A stretch of 28,702 nt of DNA from an uncultured Clostridia bacterium (GCA_944384475.1 CALWTN010000028.1:1-28702); one strand, 5' to 3'; positions 1 to 6,969 are shown, counted from the first letter of the stretch. Numbers and translations: made by a program. The notes: a model not told the origin generated them from the letters alone.

Positions 1-504
1 CTTTGTGCGGCGCTTTGCTTGCAGCGCTTCTTGATAACTTGCGCCCGCTTCGCTGCACACATCAAGCTGCATAACAATGTCAGAGCCGAGCGCATTTTGA
101 ATGTCGATGCACTTTTCAGGGCTCATGAAGCGCTTTTCACCATTTAAATGCGAAGAAAACTCCACGCCGTCATCTGTCATTTTTCGTAGTTTTGACAGCG
201 AAAACACTTGAAATCCGCCACTATCTGTTAAAATTGGCCTATTCCAATGCATAAATTTATGCAGCCCGCCCGCTTTTTTGATAATTTCTTCGCCGGGACG
301 CAAGTGTAAGTGATAGGTGTTTGACAAAATTATCTGTGCGCCAAGATCTTTAAGCATTTCTGGCGTGACGCCTTTAACTGTTGCCTGAGTTCCAACTGGC
401 ATAAAAACAGGCGTTAAAATGTCGCCATGCGGAGTGTGAAAAATACCAGCTCGAGCACCTGTTTTTGGACATTCTTTTACTATTTCAAAACTAAAATTTT
501 TCAT
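1..504 (-). CDS. tgt: tRNA-guanine transglycosylase, N-terminal part (runs off the window)
   Basis: Exchanges guanine 34 of GUN-anticodon tRNAs for a queuosine precursor (preQ1 in most bacteria). Only the first 168 codons are present; the 3' end lies beyond base 1. The start ATG at 504 opens MKNFSFEIVK and follows a weak purine-rich site (AGGGG). Seen: SNTYHLHLRPG, the DSGGFQVFS signature with the general-base aspartate at about D94, and a substrate-pocket segment reading SDIVMQLDVC (D148). Bacterial enzymes usually read MAFDEC there, so this one diverges (see findings). The gene follows queA by 40 bases, matching a queuosine role. A possible weak promoter (TTGCTA, 18 bases, TATATA at 544-515) lies in the gap but would give almost no leader. 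The family is certain; base preference is not. Confidence 0.95.
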   Translation of the reverse strand, partial: MKNFSFEIVKECPKTGARAGIFHTPHGDILTPVFMPVGTQATVKGVTPEMLKDLGAQIILSNTYHLHLRPGEEIIKKAGGLHKFMHWNRPILTDSGGFQVFSLSKLRKMTDDGVEFSSHLNGEKRFMSPEKCIDIQNALGSDIVMQLDVCSEAGASYQEALQAKRRTK

Positions 505-544
505 AATACCCCTATATATAGTGTGTTTTATGTCATAATAGCAA

Positions 545-1573
545 CTATTTAAAGAAACATGCATCACCAAAACTGAAAAATCTATATTTTTGTTTTACGG
601 CTTCTTCGTAAACTTTCATAGTTTGGTCTCTGCCTATAAAAGCGCTTACAAGCATGATTAAGGTGCTTTCTGGCAAGTGGAAGTTGGTTATCAGCGCATC
701 AACCGCTTTAAATTTATATGACGGATAGATGAAAATATCGGTGTTGGTTTTCATTGGCGTAAATATTCCACTATCATTGCAGGCGGTTTCTAAAACACGG
801 ACACTGGTTGTGCCAACTGCGATGATACGCTTGCCGCACGCTTTGGCTTTATTTAAAATATCGGCGTTTTGCTTGCTCATTTCAATAAATTCACTGTGCA
901 TTTGGTGTTTTAAAATATTGTCTTCCTTAACTGGCCTAAAAGTTCCCAGCCCTACATGCAAAAGCACTTCAACAATTTCAACGCCCATGTCTTTAATCTT
1001 CTGCAAAAGCTCGGGTGTGAAATGCAAGCCTGCAGTTGGAGCGGCAGAAGAGCCGTCAATCTTGCTGTAAACTGTTTGATAGCGCTCTTTGTCTTTAAGT
1101 TTTTCTTTGATATATGGCGGCAGCGGCATTGTGCCAACTTCGCTTAAACGATGTTCAAAAACGCCGTTAAAATCAAATTGCATTTGGCATAAACCGTCAT
1201 CAAGTTTTTTAACAAGTGTGCAGGAAAGATTTTCGCTGAAAGTCACCCTATCTCCTATTTTAAGGCGTTTTAACGGTTTTGCAAGGCATTCCCAATTTTT
1301 TAAATCCAGCCTTTTATGAAGCAGCACTTCAATTTTTGCCCCGCTGTCCTTATAGCCATAAAGCCTTGCTGGCAGCACACGTGTGTTGTTTATAACAAGC
1401 ACGTCGTTTGGTGATAGATATTCGGTTATGTCGTGAAAAACCCTATGCTCAATCTGCCCTGTTTTTTTATCATAGACAAGCAATCTGCTGCTGTCACGTG
1501 GCTCTATGGGCGTTTGAGCAATAAGCTCTGGCGGAAGATTATAATAATATGATTTTTTGTTTAGTAAGTCCAT
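545..1573 (-). CDS. queA: S-adenosylmethionine:tRNA ribosyltransferase-isomerase
   Basis: Transfers and isomerises the ribosyl part of S-adenosylmethionine onto preQ1 in tRNA, giving epoxyqueuosine, the step after Tgt. The 342 residues are the usual full length. Seen: the N-terminal YNLPPELIAQ and P-EPRDSSRLLV block, NNTRVLPARL, GSSAAPTAGLHFT, HVGLGTFRPV and the C-terminal ITNFHLPESTLIMLVSAF, all hallmark QueA segments. ATG at 1573 starts two bases after the TAG of the acetyltransferase gene, so translation is probably coupled. It lies directly upstream of tgt in the transcript, and ruvB is only one gene away; a ruvAB-queA-tgt order is common in bacteria. Stop codon is TAG. Nothing is odd in the protein itself. 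Confidence 0.97.
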   Translation of the reverse strand: MDLLNKKSYYYNLPPELIAQTPIEPRDSSRLLVYDKKTGQIEHRVFHDITEYLSPNDVLVINNTRVLPARLYGYKDSGAKIEVLLHKRLDLKNWECLAKPLKRLKIGDRVTFSENLSCTLVKKLDDGLCQMQFDFNGVFEHRLSEVGTMPLPPYIKEKLKDKERYQTVYSKIDGSSAAPTAGLHFTPELLQKIKDMGVEIVEVLLHVGLGTFRPVKEDNILKHQMHSEFIEMSKQNADILNKAKACGKRIIAVGTTSVRVLETACNDSGIFTPMKTNTDIFIYPSYKFKAVDALITNFHLPESTLIMLVSAFIGRDQTMKVYEEAVKQKYRFFSFGDACFFK

Positions 1574-1575
1574 TT

Positions 1576-2187
1576 CTATTCCCGATTAAGTAGATCTGTG
1601 ATATGTGAAGAAAAGTTTTTTCCACGTTTATAGAAGGATGTAAAGTTTTTATAAAAATCCTTAGGCATAAGTTGAAAATATAGGTGGTCGTAAAACTTAT
1701 TGTTAAACACGATGAAATCTTTAAGCGTGCCAGCCTTTTTAAATCCAACCTTACCGACTATTTTTAATGATGGAGTGTTATAAGAGTGCACTCTTGTAAG
1801 AATTGTGCGCATGCCAAAAGCAAAAAACGCCATGTCGCAAATCATTCTAAGCGCTTGAGTGCCATAGCCTTTGCCACGATTTTGCTCATCGCCGATAAAC
1901 CCGCCTATGCGGCAAGTCCTATTTTGCATGTTTACCTCATTGATGGAAAACAAGCCAATCGGCTTATCATCGCTAAGCCTTACAACTTCAAATCTATACT
2001 CGTTGTTTTTGATGTATTGTTCAAGTTTTTCACGTGCTTTTTGTTCGGTGAAATATTCAGGCATTCCGCCCTTGCTATACATCTGTGCGATGTCGCAATC
2101 ATTAAACCATTTTGCAAAGATAGGTGCATCGTTTACATCGATCGGCGAAAGGTATAAATCATCGCCTATAAGTTTTTTATAATACAT
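1576..2187 (-). CDS. GNAT-family N-acetyltransferase (RimJ/RimL-like)
   Basis: Predicted acetyl-CoA-dependent N-acetyltransferase of about 203 residues; substrate unknown. Seen: an N-terminal LYLSPIDVNDAPIFAKWFND segment typical of RimJ/RimL-like GNATs, and the acetyl-CoA pyrophosphate-binding loop NRGKGYGTQAL near residue 110, followed by a helix and the SYNTPSLKIVGKVGFKKAG segment (the N-x-x-S plus GF pattern of the family). I place the start at ATG 2187 (MYYKKLIGDD), because an AAGGGAG ribosome site encoded in the last codons of ruvB lies six bases upstream; the ATG at 2205 would lack one and overlaps ruvB by 17 bases. The gene is inserted between ruvB and queA with near-zero spacing, so it is co-transcribed, but neighbours do not reveal its target. 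Confidence 0.85.
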   Translation of the reverse strand: MYYKKLIGDDLYLSPIDVNDAPIFAKWFNDCDIAQMYSKGGMPEYFTEQKAREKLEQYIKNNEYRFEVVRLSDDKPIGLFSINEVNMQNRTCRIGGFIGDEQNRGKGYGTQALRMICDMAFFAFGMRTILTRVHSYNTPSLKIVGKVGFKKAGTLKDFIVFNNKFYDHLYFQLMPKDFYKNFTSFYKRGKNFSSHITDLLNRE

Positions 2188-2188
2188 C

Positions 2189-3187
2189 TCACTCTCCCTT
2201 TTCAATGCCCAAATGTTTGTAAGCTGGCTCTAGCGCAACTCTGCCACGTGGCGTGCGAGAGATGAAGCCAAGCTGCAAAAGATATGGTTCGTAAACGTCT
2301 TCGATTGTGGAAGCATCTTCGCTTATTGTGGCAGCCAAGGTTTCAAGTCCAACTGGGCCGCCCTTAAATTTTTTGATGATTGAGTTTAAAATTTTGCGGT
2401 CGATATAGTCAAGCCCGAGGTCGTCGATTTCCATAATATCAAGCGTTTTATCAGCTATTCTTTTGTTGATTTTGCCTTCGCCATGCACTTCTGCATAGTC
2501 ACGAACACGTTTTAACAGCCTGTTTGCAATTCTTGGAGTGCCACGTGAGCGCTTTGCAATCTCTCTGCTTGCGCCTTCGTCAATTTGAATATTTAATATG
2601 CCCGCCGAACGAGTGATAATCTCTTGCAACTCGTCTATGCTGTAAAGCTCTAAGCGACAGATTATGCCAAACCTATCACGCAGCGGATTTGTAAGCATAC
2701 CCGCCCTAGTTGTTGCACCAATAAGCGTGAAAGGCTGAATTTTAAGGCGTATGTTTTTTGCAGATGGTCCTTTACCAGAAATAAAATCAAGTGCAAAATC
2801 TTCCATCGCCGGATACAAAATTTCTTCAACTGTTTTGTGAAGCCTGTGGATTTCGTCAATAAACAGCACATCATTTTGGTTTAGGTTGGTTAAGATTGCC
2901 GCAAGGTCGGCGGCATGCTCTATTGCAGGCCCAGATGTGATTTTAAGCTGGCTGCCAAGCTCGTTTGCAATTATGTGCGAAAGAGTGGTTTTGCCAAGCC
3001 CTGGTGGGCCGTAAAGCAAAACATGATCAAGGCTTTCTTTACGTGATTTTGCGGCTTTAATATAAACCGAAAGGCTATCTTTGATTTTTGATTGCCCAAC
3101 ATATTCGTCAAAGCTGGTTGGTCTGAGTGAGTTTTCTATTTCAGCATCAGTGAGGTTTTTGGTGCTTGTGATAAATCTTTCTTCCAT
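2189..3187 (-). CDS. ruvB: Holliday junction branch-migration ATPase RuvB
   Basis: Hexameric AAA+ motor that with RuvA drives branch migration of Holliday junctions in recombinational repair. The 332 residues are full length. Seen: the family N-terminus SLRPTSFDEYVGQ, Walker A GPPGLGKTT (residues 60-68), Walker B LFIDEIH (108-114), sensor and arginine-finger region (GATTRAGMLTNPLRDRFG) and the C-terminal winged helix around PRGRVALEPAY. The ATG shares one base with the ruvA stop (TAATG), so translation is coupled to ruvA. This matters because ruvA carries an internal stop, and loss of ribosome flow could lower RuvB synthesis. The 3' end carries the ribosome site of the next gene. Confidence 0.98.
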   Translation of the reverse strand: MEERFITSTKNLTDAEIENSLRPTSFDEYVGQSKIKDSLSVYIKAAKSRKESLDHVLLYGPPGLGKTTLSHIIANELGSQLKITSGPAIEHAADLAAILTNLNQNDVLFIDEIHRLHKTVEEILYPAMEDFALDFISGKGPSAKNIRLKIQPFTLIGATTRAGMLTNPLRDRFGIICRLELYSIDELQEIITRSAGILNIQIDEGASREIAKRSRGTPRIANRLLKRVRDYAEVHGEGKINKRIADKTLDIMEIDDLGLDYIDRKILNSIIKKFKGGPVGLETLAATISEDASTIEDVYEPYLLQLGFISRTPRGRVALEPAYKHLGIEKGE

Positions 3188-3780
3188 TATCCCCTATACC
3201 CCCTTAATGATTTTAAAATGATGTCTTCGGCTGTGGATGTTGCAGTGGCATTGCTTTTTGCAAGTTGGTAGGCTTGATTTTTGTTGACACCAAGCGAAAT
3301 AAGTGTTTCAACTGCAACCGACAACGCTTCTTCATCGTATTCAAACTGCTTTTCTTGCGGCTCGTCTACAACTCCAACTGGCGAGATTTTATCTTTAAGC
3401 TCCAAGCACAATCTTTCGGCGGTTTTTTTGCCAAGCCCTTTGATGGATTAAAGAGTGCGCAAATCTTGCTTGATTATTGCAGCGATAAGTTGCGAAAGCG
3501 GCAGGCCTGACAAAATAGAAAGCGCAACTTTTGGCCCGATTCCTGACACCAAAGTTAGTTTTAAAAACAGCTGCTTTTCTTCTTTTGACGAAAAGCCAAA
3601 AAGCGAAACGTCATCCTCACGAACAGACATGTAGGTGTATATTTTAATTGTTTCACCTTCTTCTGGAAGCGCTGCCAAGGTGTTGTTTGAAACATAAAGC
3701 AAGTAGCCAACGCCGTTTACATCAAGCGATATGCTGCCCTCTTGTTTTTCTTCTATAATCCCAACTAAAAAAGAAATCAT
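3187..3780 (-). pseudogene. ruvA: Holliday junction DNA-binding protein RuvA, interrupted by one in-frame stop
   Basis: RuvA binds the four-way junction as a tetramer and loads RuvB. Reading from ATG 3780 (ribosome site AAGGAG, five bases away) gives 110 residues ending DLRTL, then TAA at 3450-3448, then in the same frame 86 more residues beginning SIKGLGKKTAER and ending at TAA 3189-3187. Together they make about 197 positions, the normal RuvA length. The first helix-hairpin-helix (VSGIGPKVALSIL) is before the stop; the second (IKGLGKKTAER) and the RuvB-binding domain III (ALSVAVETLISLGVNKNQAY) are after it. Aligned by eye to E. coli RuvA, the stop replaces exactly one residue, so this is a point change, not a frameshift. 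No convincing restart site follows. It could be a real null allele, a sequencing or assembly error, or low-level read-through. Confidence 0.85.
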
Positions 3781-3789
3781 CTTTGCTCC

Positions 3790-4278
3790 TTAAATTTTGT
3801 TTGTGTTCAGCATTGGACTGGTTTGCGCATGTGTTAGCGCAACTGCAAGAGCATCTGCTGCATCGTCTGGCTTTGGCGTTTCTTTTAAGCCTAAAATATT
3901 TTTAACCATAAACTGAACTTGCGCCTTTTCTGCTCTGCCTTGCCCAGTGAGTGCTTGTTTAATCTGCATTGGCGTGTATTCGTAAATATTGCCACAATAT
4001 TTTTGCGCAGTAAGCAAAATCACACCTCTTGCTTCGGCAACAGGAATAACCGTTTTTTGATTTTTGAAATAAAAAAGTTCTTCAATGGCAACAGTATCTG
4101 GTTGAAAGGTTTTAAACAACTCCACCAAAGCACTTTCAATGTTTTTTAAACGCACTGAAATGCTGTCTTCTTTTGGAGTTGTGATCACGCCATAGTCTAT
4201 AACCATATTTTGTTTTGCTGTGTCAATCACACCATAACCGATTATTGCATAACCTGGGTCTATTCCTAGTATTTTCAT
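3790..4278 (-). CDS. ruvC: Holliday junction resolvase RuvC
   Basis: Dimeric endonuclease that cuts Holliday junctions symmetrically after RuvAB migration. 162 residues, standard length. Seen: the RNase H-like core MKILGIDPG with catalytic D7, the VAIEELFYF segment with the acidic residue at E66/E67, and the C-terminal KPDDAADALAVAL with D139 and D142, so the acidic active site is complete. The ATG at 4278 is fixed by the invariant IDPG near the N-terminus. There is no ribosome site before it; instead a promoter lies so close that the transcript should begin at or next to the ATG (separate entry). The ruvA ribosome site begins within the ruvC stop region, so ruvC-ruvA-ruvB form one unit. Confidence 0.97.
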   Translation of the reverse strand: MKILGIDPGYAIIGYGVIDTAKQNMVIDYGVITTPKEDSISVRLKNIESALVELFKTFQPDTVAIEELFYFKNQKTVIPVAEARGVILLTAQKYCGNIYEYTPMQIKQALTGQGRAEKAQVQFMVKNILGLKETPKPDDAADALAVALTHAQTSPMLNTNKI

Positions 4279-4286
4279 AGTTAAAT

Positions 4287-4314
4287 TTTATATTATTTTG
4301 CATGATTTTGTCAA
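4287..4314 (-). promoter_or_regulatory. Sigma-A type promoter of ruvCAB with nearly no leader
   Basis: A consensus -35 TTGACA (4314-4309), a 16-base spacer and a -10 TATAAA (4292-4287) are followed by only eight bases before the ruvC ATG. A start six to eight bases past the -10 falls at 4280-4278, that is on or just before the ATG, and no Shine-Dalgarno sequence is present in that stretch. This suggests a leaderless mRNA. It lies downstream of the yebC terminator, which supports an independent ruvCAB transcript. Confidence 0.7.
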
Positions 4315-4325
4315 ACGAAAAAGAG

Positions 4326-4417
4326 GCGCTGGGCAAGTTTTTTGGCAAAGCCAAAAAAAAGGTTGCCTTGCGGCAACCTTGGGCTTGAAAAGGCGTTTTC
4401 AAGCGCTTGCCCAGCGC
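4326..4417 (-). repeat. 92-base cloverleaf palindrome: closing stem enclosing three hairpins
   Basis: A perfect 12-base outer inverted repeat (4326-4337 with 4406-4417, GCGCTGGGCAAG and its complement) encloses three perfect nine-pair hairpins laid end to end: 4338-4358 (loop of three), 4359-4380 (loop of four) and 4383-4404 (loop of four). Only three bases in the junction are unpaired (4381, 4382, 4405). On the minus strand it begins immediately after the yebC stop codon. The middle hairpin doubles as an intrinsic terminator. It may be a structured 3' end, a two-mode terminator or a palindromic repeat element; I see no second copy in this window. Confidence 0.75.
4353..4380 (-). terminator. 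Intrinsic terminator after yebC
   Basis: Read on the minus strand, AAGGTTGCC pairs with GGCAACCTT across a GCAA tetraloop (4380-4359) and runs straight into a U-tract (4358-4353, eight or more U counting the stem end). This is a strong rho-independent terminator closing the infC-rpmI-rplT-TrmH-yebC unit. It forms the middle arm of the larger cloverleaf palindrome. Confidence 0.85.
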
Positions 4418-5152
4418 TTATTCTTCGTCAGGCAAATTTACATTGTGATAAACTTCTTGCACGTCATCAAGTTCTTCTAAAACTGCAATCATTTTTTGGA
4501 AAGATGCAAGTTTTGCTTCGTCTAAATCTACATACATATCAGGCACTAAGTTTGCTTCTGACATTACAATTTTATAACCCTGTTTTTCCAACGCTTCTTT
4601 AACTGTGTTGACCTCGTTAGGTTCGGTTATAATCTCAACTTCATCATCATGCTCAATCACATCTTTAGCGCCATCTTCCAAAGCGTCCATCATAAGCGCA
4701 TCGCTATCCAAACCCTCTTCTCTCGGCACAATGATTATGCCCTTTCTTTGGAAAAGATAGCTTACACAGCCAGAAGAGCCAAGCGAGCCTCCATGCTTAT
4801 CAAACGCATGTCTAACATCGCCAGCCGTGCGGTTTTTGTTGTCAGTTAAACATTCAACTATAACCGCCGAGCCACCAACGCCGTAGCCTTCATATACGAT
4901 GGATTCATAATTAACACCGCCATTATCTCCGGCTGCCTTTTTGATGCTTCTGTCGATATTGTCGTTTGGCATGTTGTTTTGTTTAGCCTTGGCAATAACT
5001 GCTCTTAGAGTTGGATTGCTGGCAGGATCTGGCCCGCCTGCTTTAACTGCAACGGCAAGTTCTCTGCCGATTTTTGTGAAGATTTTGCTTCTTGCAGCAT
5101 CCATTTTTCCTTTTGTGGCTTGAATGTTATGCCACTTTGAATGTCCTGACAT
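4418..5152 (-). CDS. yebC: YebC/PmpR/TACO1-family protein
   Basis: Cytoplasmic protein long annotated as a DNA-binding regulator; more recent work on the family points to a role in translation, helping ribosomes through difficult (proline-rich) stretches. 244 residues, family length. Seen: the diagnostic N-terminus MSGHSKWHNI and the following KIFTKIGREL, then GGPDPASNPTLR, YEGYGVGGSAVIVECLTDNKNRT and GCVSYLFQRKG. ATG at 5152 follows AGGAGG by six bases, the best ribosome site in this operon. It ends the infC operon, eight bases after the TrmH-like gene, and lies upstream of ruvC as in many bacteria. The very acidic C-terminus (LPDEE) stops right at the cloverleaf palindrome. Confidence 0.95.
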   Translation of the reverse strand: MSGHSKWHNIQATKGKMDAARSKIFTKIGRELAVAVKAGGPDPASNPTLRAVIAKAKQNNMPNDNIDRSIKKAAGDNGGVNYESIVYEGYGVGGSAVIVECLTDNKNRTAGDVRHAFDKHGGSLGSSGCVSYLFQRKGIIIVPREEGLDSDALMMDALEDGAKDVIEHDDEVEIITEPNEVNTVKEALEKQGYKIVMSEANLVPDMYVDLDEAKLASFQKMIAVLEELDDVQEVYHNVNLPDEE

Positions 5153-5160
5153 ATTACCTC

Positions 5161-5880
5161 CTATAATTTTGAAGTTATTTCAAACAAAATAATTGAACCG
5201 CTTATGGCTGCATTTAAACTTTCAATTCCCTTTTGCATAGGAATTGTAACCTTTGTATTGCAAAGTTTTGAAATCTGCTCGCTTACGCCGTTCCCTTCGT
5301 TGCCTACAACGATTCCTTCGTTGCCGGTAGGTTTAAAATCAAAAATATTGACACCTTGCATATCGGTTTTTATCAGATTTAGATTATGCTTAGCCGAAAA
5401 ATCAACAAATTCTTTTTCAGTTAGGCTAAAAACAGGAATATTAAACACAGCACCTGCCGAACTTCTGATAACTTTTGGGTTTGTAACCTTAACGCTGTCC
5501 AGCAAAAATACGCATTCTGCTCCTGCTGCAAGCCCGCTGCGAATAAGTGTGCCCACATTTCCAGGGTCTTGCAATTTGTCTAAAACCAAAAATGTTTTTT
5601 TAGGGCAAAATACTATATCTTGTGTGTATTTTAACATAACAACCACGCCACGTGGTGTTTTTACATCTGCTAAGTCTTCAATCACTGATGAGGTTGTTAT
5701 GTATTTTTCGCAATTTATGTTTGGAAACAAGCTTTCATCTGTTGCCAAAGCAAGCAGCGGTTTTGCACCTTGCGCAATGGCATCGTTGATGATTTTTTGG
5801 TTATCTAAAAAAAGCAAAAAATCGTTTTCTCTTTTTTGCTTTTTCAGTTTTTTAACAAGTTCTCCACTTGCCTTCAACAT
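5161..5880 (-). CDS. TrmH/SpoU-family RNA 2'-O-methyltransferase
   Basis: Predicted S-adenosylmethionine-dependent methyltransferase acting on rRNA or tRNA ribose. 239 residues: an N-terminal substrate-binding domain (FLLFLDNQKIINDAI, an L30e-like fold in the family) followed by the SPOUT domain. Seen: motif 1 LDKLQDPGNVGTLIRS with the conserved N and R, motif 2 IVVGNEGNGVS, and motif 3 IPMQKGIESLNAAISGSI, which builds the knotted cofactor site. All key motif residues are intact. ATG at 5880 starts two bases after the rplT stop. Firmicutes often carry such a gene just after rplT, consistent with rRNA modification, but the exact nucleotide target cannot be read from the sequence. Confidence 0.9.
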   Translation of the reverse strand: MLKASGELVKKLKKQKRENDFLLFLDNQKIINDAIAQGAKPLLALATDESLFPNINCEKYITTSSVIEDLADVKTPRGVVVMLKYTQDIVFCPKKTFLVLDKLQDPGNVGTLIRSGLAAGAECVFLLDSVKVTNPKVIRSSAGAVFNIPVFSLTEKEFVDFSAKHNLNLIKTDMQGVNIFDFKPTGNEGIVVGNEGNGVSEQISKLCNTKVTIPMQKGIESLNAAISGSIILFEITSKL

Positions 5881-5882
5881 AT

Positions 5883-6227
5883 TTATGCTTTAACCTCTGC
5901 AACAAGTGCTTTGAAAGCGTCTGGATCTTTAACTGCAATGTCTGCAAGAACTTTTCTGTTAAGATCGATGTTTTTTGCTTTTAAGCCAGCGATAAACTTG
6001 CTGTATGAGATGTCGTTAATTCTGCATGCAGCGTTGATTCTTGTGATCCAAAGAGCGCGGAAATCTCTCTTCTTTTGTTTTCTGCCGATGTAGGCATACA
6101 TACCGCTTTTCATAACTTGTTCACGAGCGGTTCTGTAAAGTTTAGATTTTGCTCCACGATAGCCTTTGGCTTGTTTAAGTATTTTTCTGCGTTTTTTAAC
6201 TGCATTAACTGTTCTTTTAATTCTCAT
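5883..6227 (-). CDS. rplT: 50S ribosomal protein L20
   Basis: Binds 23S rRNA early in large-subunit assembly and, in Firmicutes, represses its own operon by binding the infC leader. 114 residues, lysine/arginine rich. Seen: the long basic N-terminal extension MRIKRTVNAVKKRRKILKQA, then KGYRGAKSKLYRTAREQVMK and the globular part ALWITRINAACR, all characteristic. ATG at 6227 has a GGGAGGGG-type ribosome site. It is third in infC-rpmI-rplT, the classic order, and the leader upstream of infC fits autogenous control by this protein. Confidence 0.98.
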   Translation of the reverse strand: MRIKRTVNAVKKRRKILKQAKGYRGAKSKLYRTAREQVMKSGMYAYIGRKQKKRDFRALWITRINAACRINDISYSKFIAGLKAKNIDLNRKVLADIAVKDPDAFKALVAEVKA

Positions 6228-6239
6228 AATGCCCCTCCC

Positions 6240-6437
6240 TTACTTTGCACCAAGAAGAGATTTGATATTGTCAGAGTTTTTGCCTGCAATATATGAACCT
6301 TTTCTAAGTTTTCTTTTTCTAGCTTTTGATTTGTTGGTTAAGAAATGTCCTTTTGTTGGACGAGCATACTTAACTTTTCCTGTTGCGGTGAGTTTAAAGC
6401 GTTTTTTTGCACCGCTGTGTGTTTTTTGTTTTGGCAT
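6240..6437 (-). CDS. rpmI: 50S ribosomal protein L35
   Basis: Small basic large-subunit protein of 65 residues. The sequence MPKQKTHSGAKKRFKLTATG is the textbook N-terminus, so the start is ATG 6437 with AAGGAG upstream. A longer in-frame reading that begins 34 codons earlier overlaps infC and is not credible. The remaining part (TNKSKARKRKLRKG) is strongly basic, as expected. It lies between infC and rplT and shares their leader-based control. Confidence 0.97.
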   Translation of the reverse strand: MPKQKTHSGAKKRFKLTATGKVKYARPTKGHFLTNKSKARKRKLRKGSYIAGKNSDNIKSLLGAK

Positions 6438-6456
6438 GTCCTTTTCTCCTTTTATG

Positions 6457-6969
6457 TTATGCTTTTTTTGGACTAACAACAACGATAATGTTTCTTCCAT
6501 TAACCTCTGGTTCTTTATCACAACTGCCAACGTCATCAAGTTTGGCTGTAAAGTTTTTTACAACTTCAATGCAATTTTTTGCATACGCCTGCTGTCTGCC
6601 TCTCATGCGCAAAGTAACTTTAACTTTGTTTCCTTCGGAAAGAAATTTTTTAGCGTTGGTCACCCTGTAAGCGATGTCGTGATCGCTTATTGTCATTGAA
6701 AGCTGAATTTCTTTAACTTCAATGGTCTTTTGGTTTTTCTTCAATTCCTTTTCTTTTTTGATGGCGTCAAATTTATATTTGCCATAATCCATCAGTTTGC
6801 AAACGGCAGGTTTTGCGCCTCCGTTCATTTGCACAATGTCAAGACCTTTATCCTCTGCAAGTGATTGCGCTTTGGAAATTGGCAACACACCAAGTTGTGC
6901 GCCGTTTTCGTCAATAAGCCTCACCTCATCGGCTGTGATTTGATCATTGATTAAAAGTTCTTTAAATAT
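6457..6969 (-). CDS. infC: Translation initiation factor IF-3, probable AUA start
   Basis: Keeps ribosomal subunits apart and checks start codon and initiator tRNA pairing. From 6969 the protein has 170 residues, the normal size. Seen: the N-terminal domain signature LINDQITADEVRLIDENGAQ, KPAVCKLMDYGKYKFD, and the C-domain block around KVTLRMRGRQ. The codon at 6969-6967 is ATA, nine bases after an AAGGAG site (6984-6979), and no ATG, GTG or TTG precedes the conserved N-terminus in a suitable place; the GTG at 6924 would cut into the conserved ADEVRLID segment and has no site. infC genes classically use rare AUU/AUC/AUA starts, which IF-3 itself discriminates against, giving feedback control. 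It is the first gene of infC-rpmI-rplT-TrmH-yebC. Confidence 0.93.
   Translation of the reverse strand: MFKELLINDQITADEVRLIDENGAQLGVLPISKAQSLAEDKGLDIVQMNGGAKPAVCKLMDYGKYKFDAIKKEKELKKNQKTIEVKEIQLSMTISDHDIAYRVTNAKKFLSEGNKVKVTLRMRGRQQAYAKNCIEVVKNFTAKLDDVGSCDKEPEVNGRNIIVVVSPKKA

Noticed and set aside
505..544. Promoter for tgt in the queA-tgt gap
   Set aside because: TTGCTA and TATATA are weak and would start transcription inside the ribosome site; co-transcription with queA is more likely.
3187..3411. A separate small gene encoding only the C-terminal part of ruvA, from TTG 3411
   Set aside because: No ribosome site, and the coding similarity to RuvA continues upstream of it to the in-frame stop.
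3448..3450. Recoding of the ruvA stop as selenocysteine or pyrrolysine
   Set aside because: The codon is TAA, not TGA or TAG, and no recoding element was seen downstream.
3440..3460. Frameshift as the cause of the ruvA break
   Set aside because: Both sides are in the same frame and align without a gap; only one codon is affected.
4326..4417. The cloverleaf as a tRNA gene
   Set aside because: Stem lengths (12 and three times 9), loops of three or four bases and lack of a T-loop or anticodon loop do not fit tRNA.
5204..5893. Plus-strand open frame of 229 codons antisense to the TrmH-like gene
   Set aside because: It mirrors a well-supported methyltransferase on the minus strand, has no ribosome site and no recognisable motif; its composition is what a reverse-complemented gene gives.
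6166..6699. Plus-strand open frame of 177 codons across rpmI and infC
   Set aside because: It is antisense to two certain ribosomal/initiation genes. The hydrophobic look comes from reverse-complemented lysine-rich codons.
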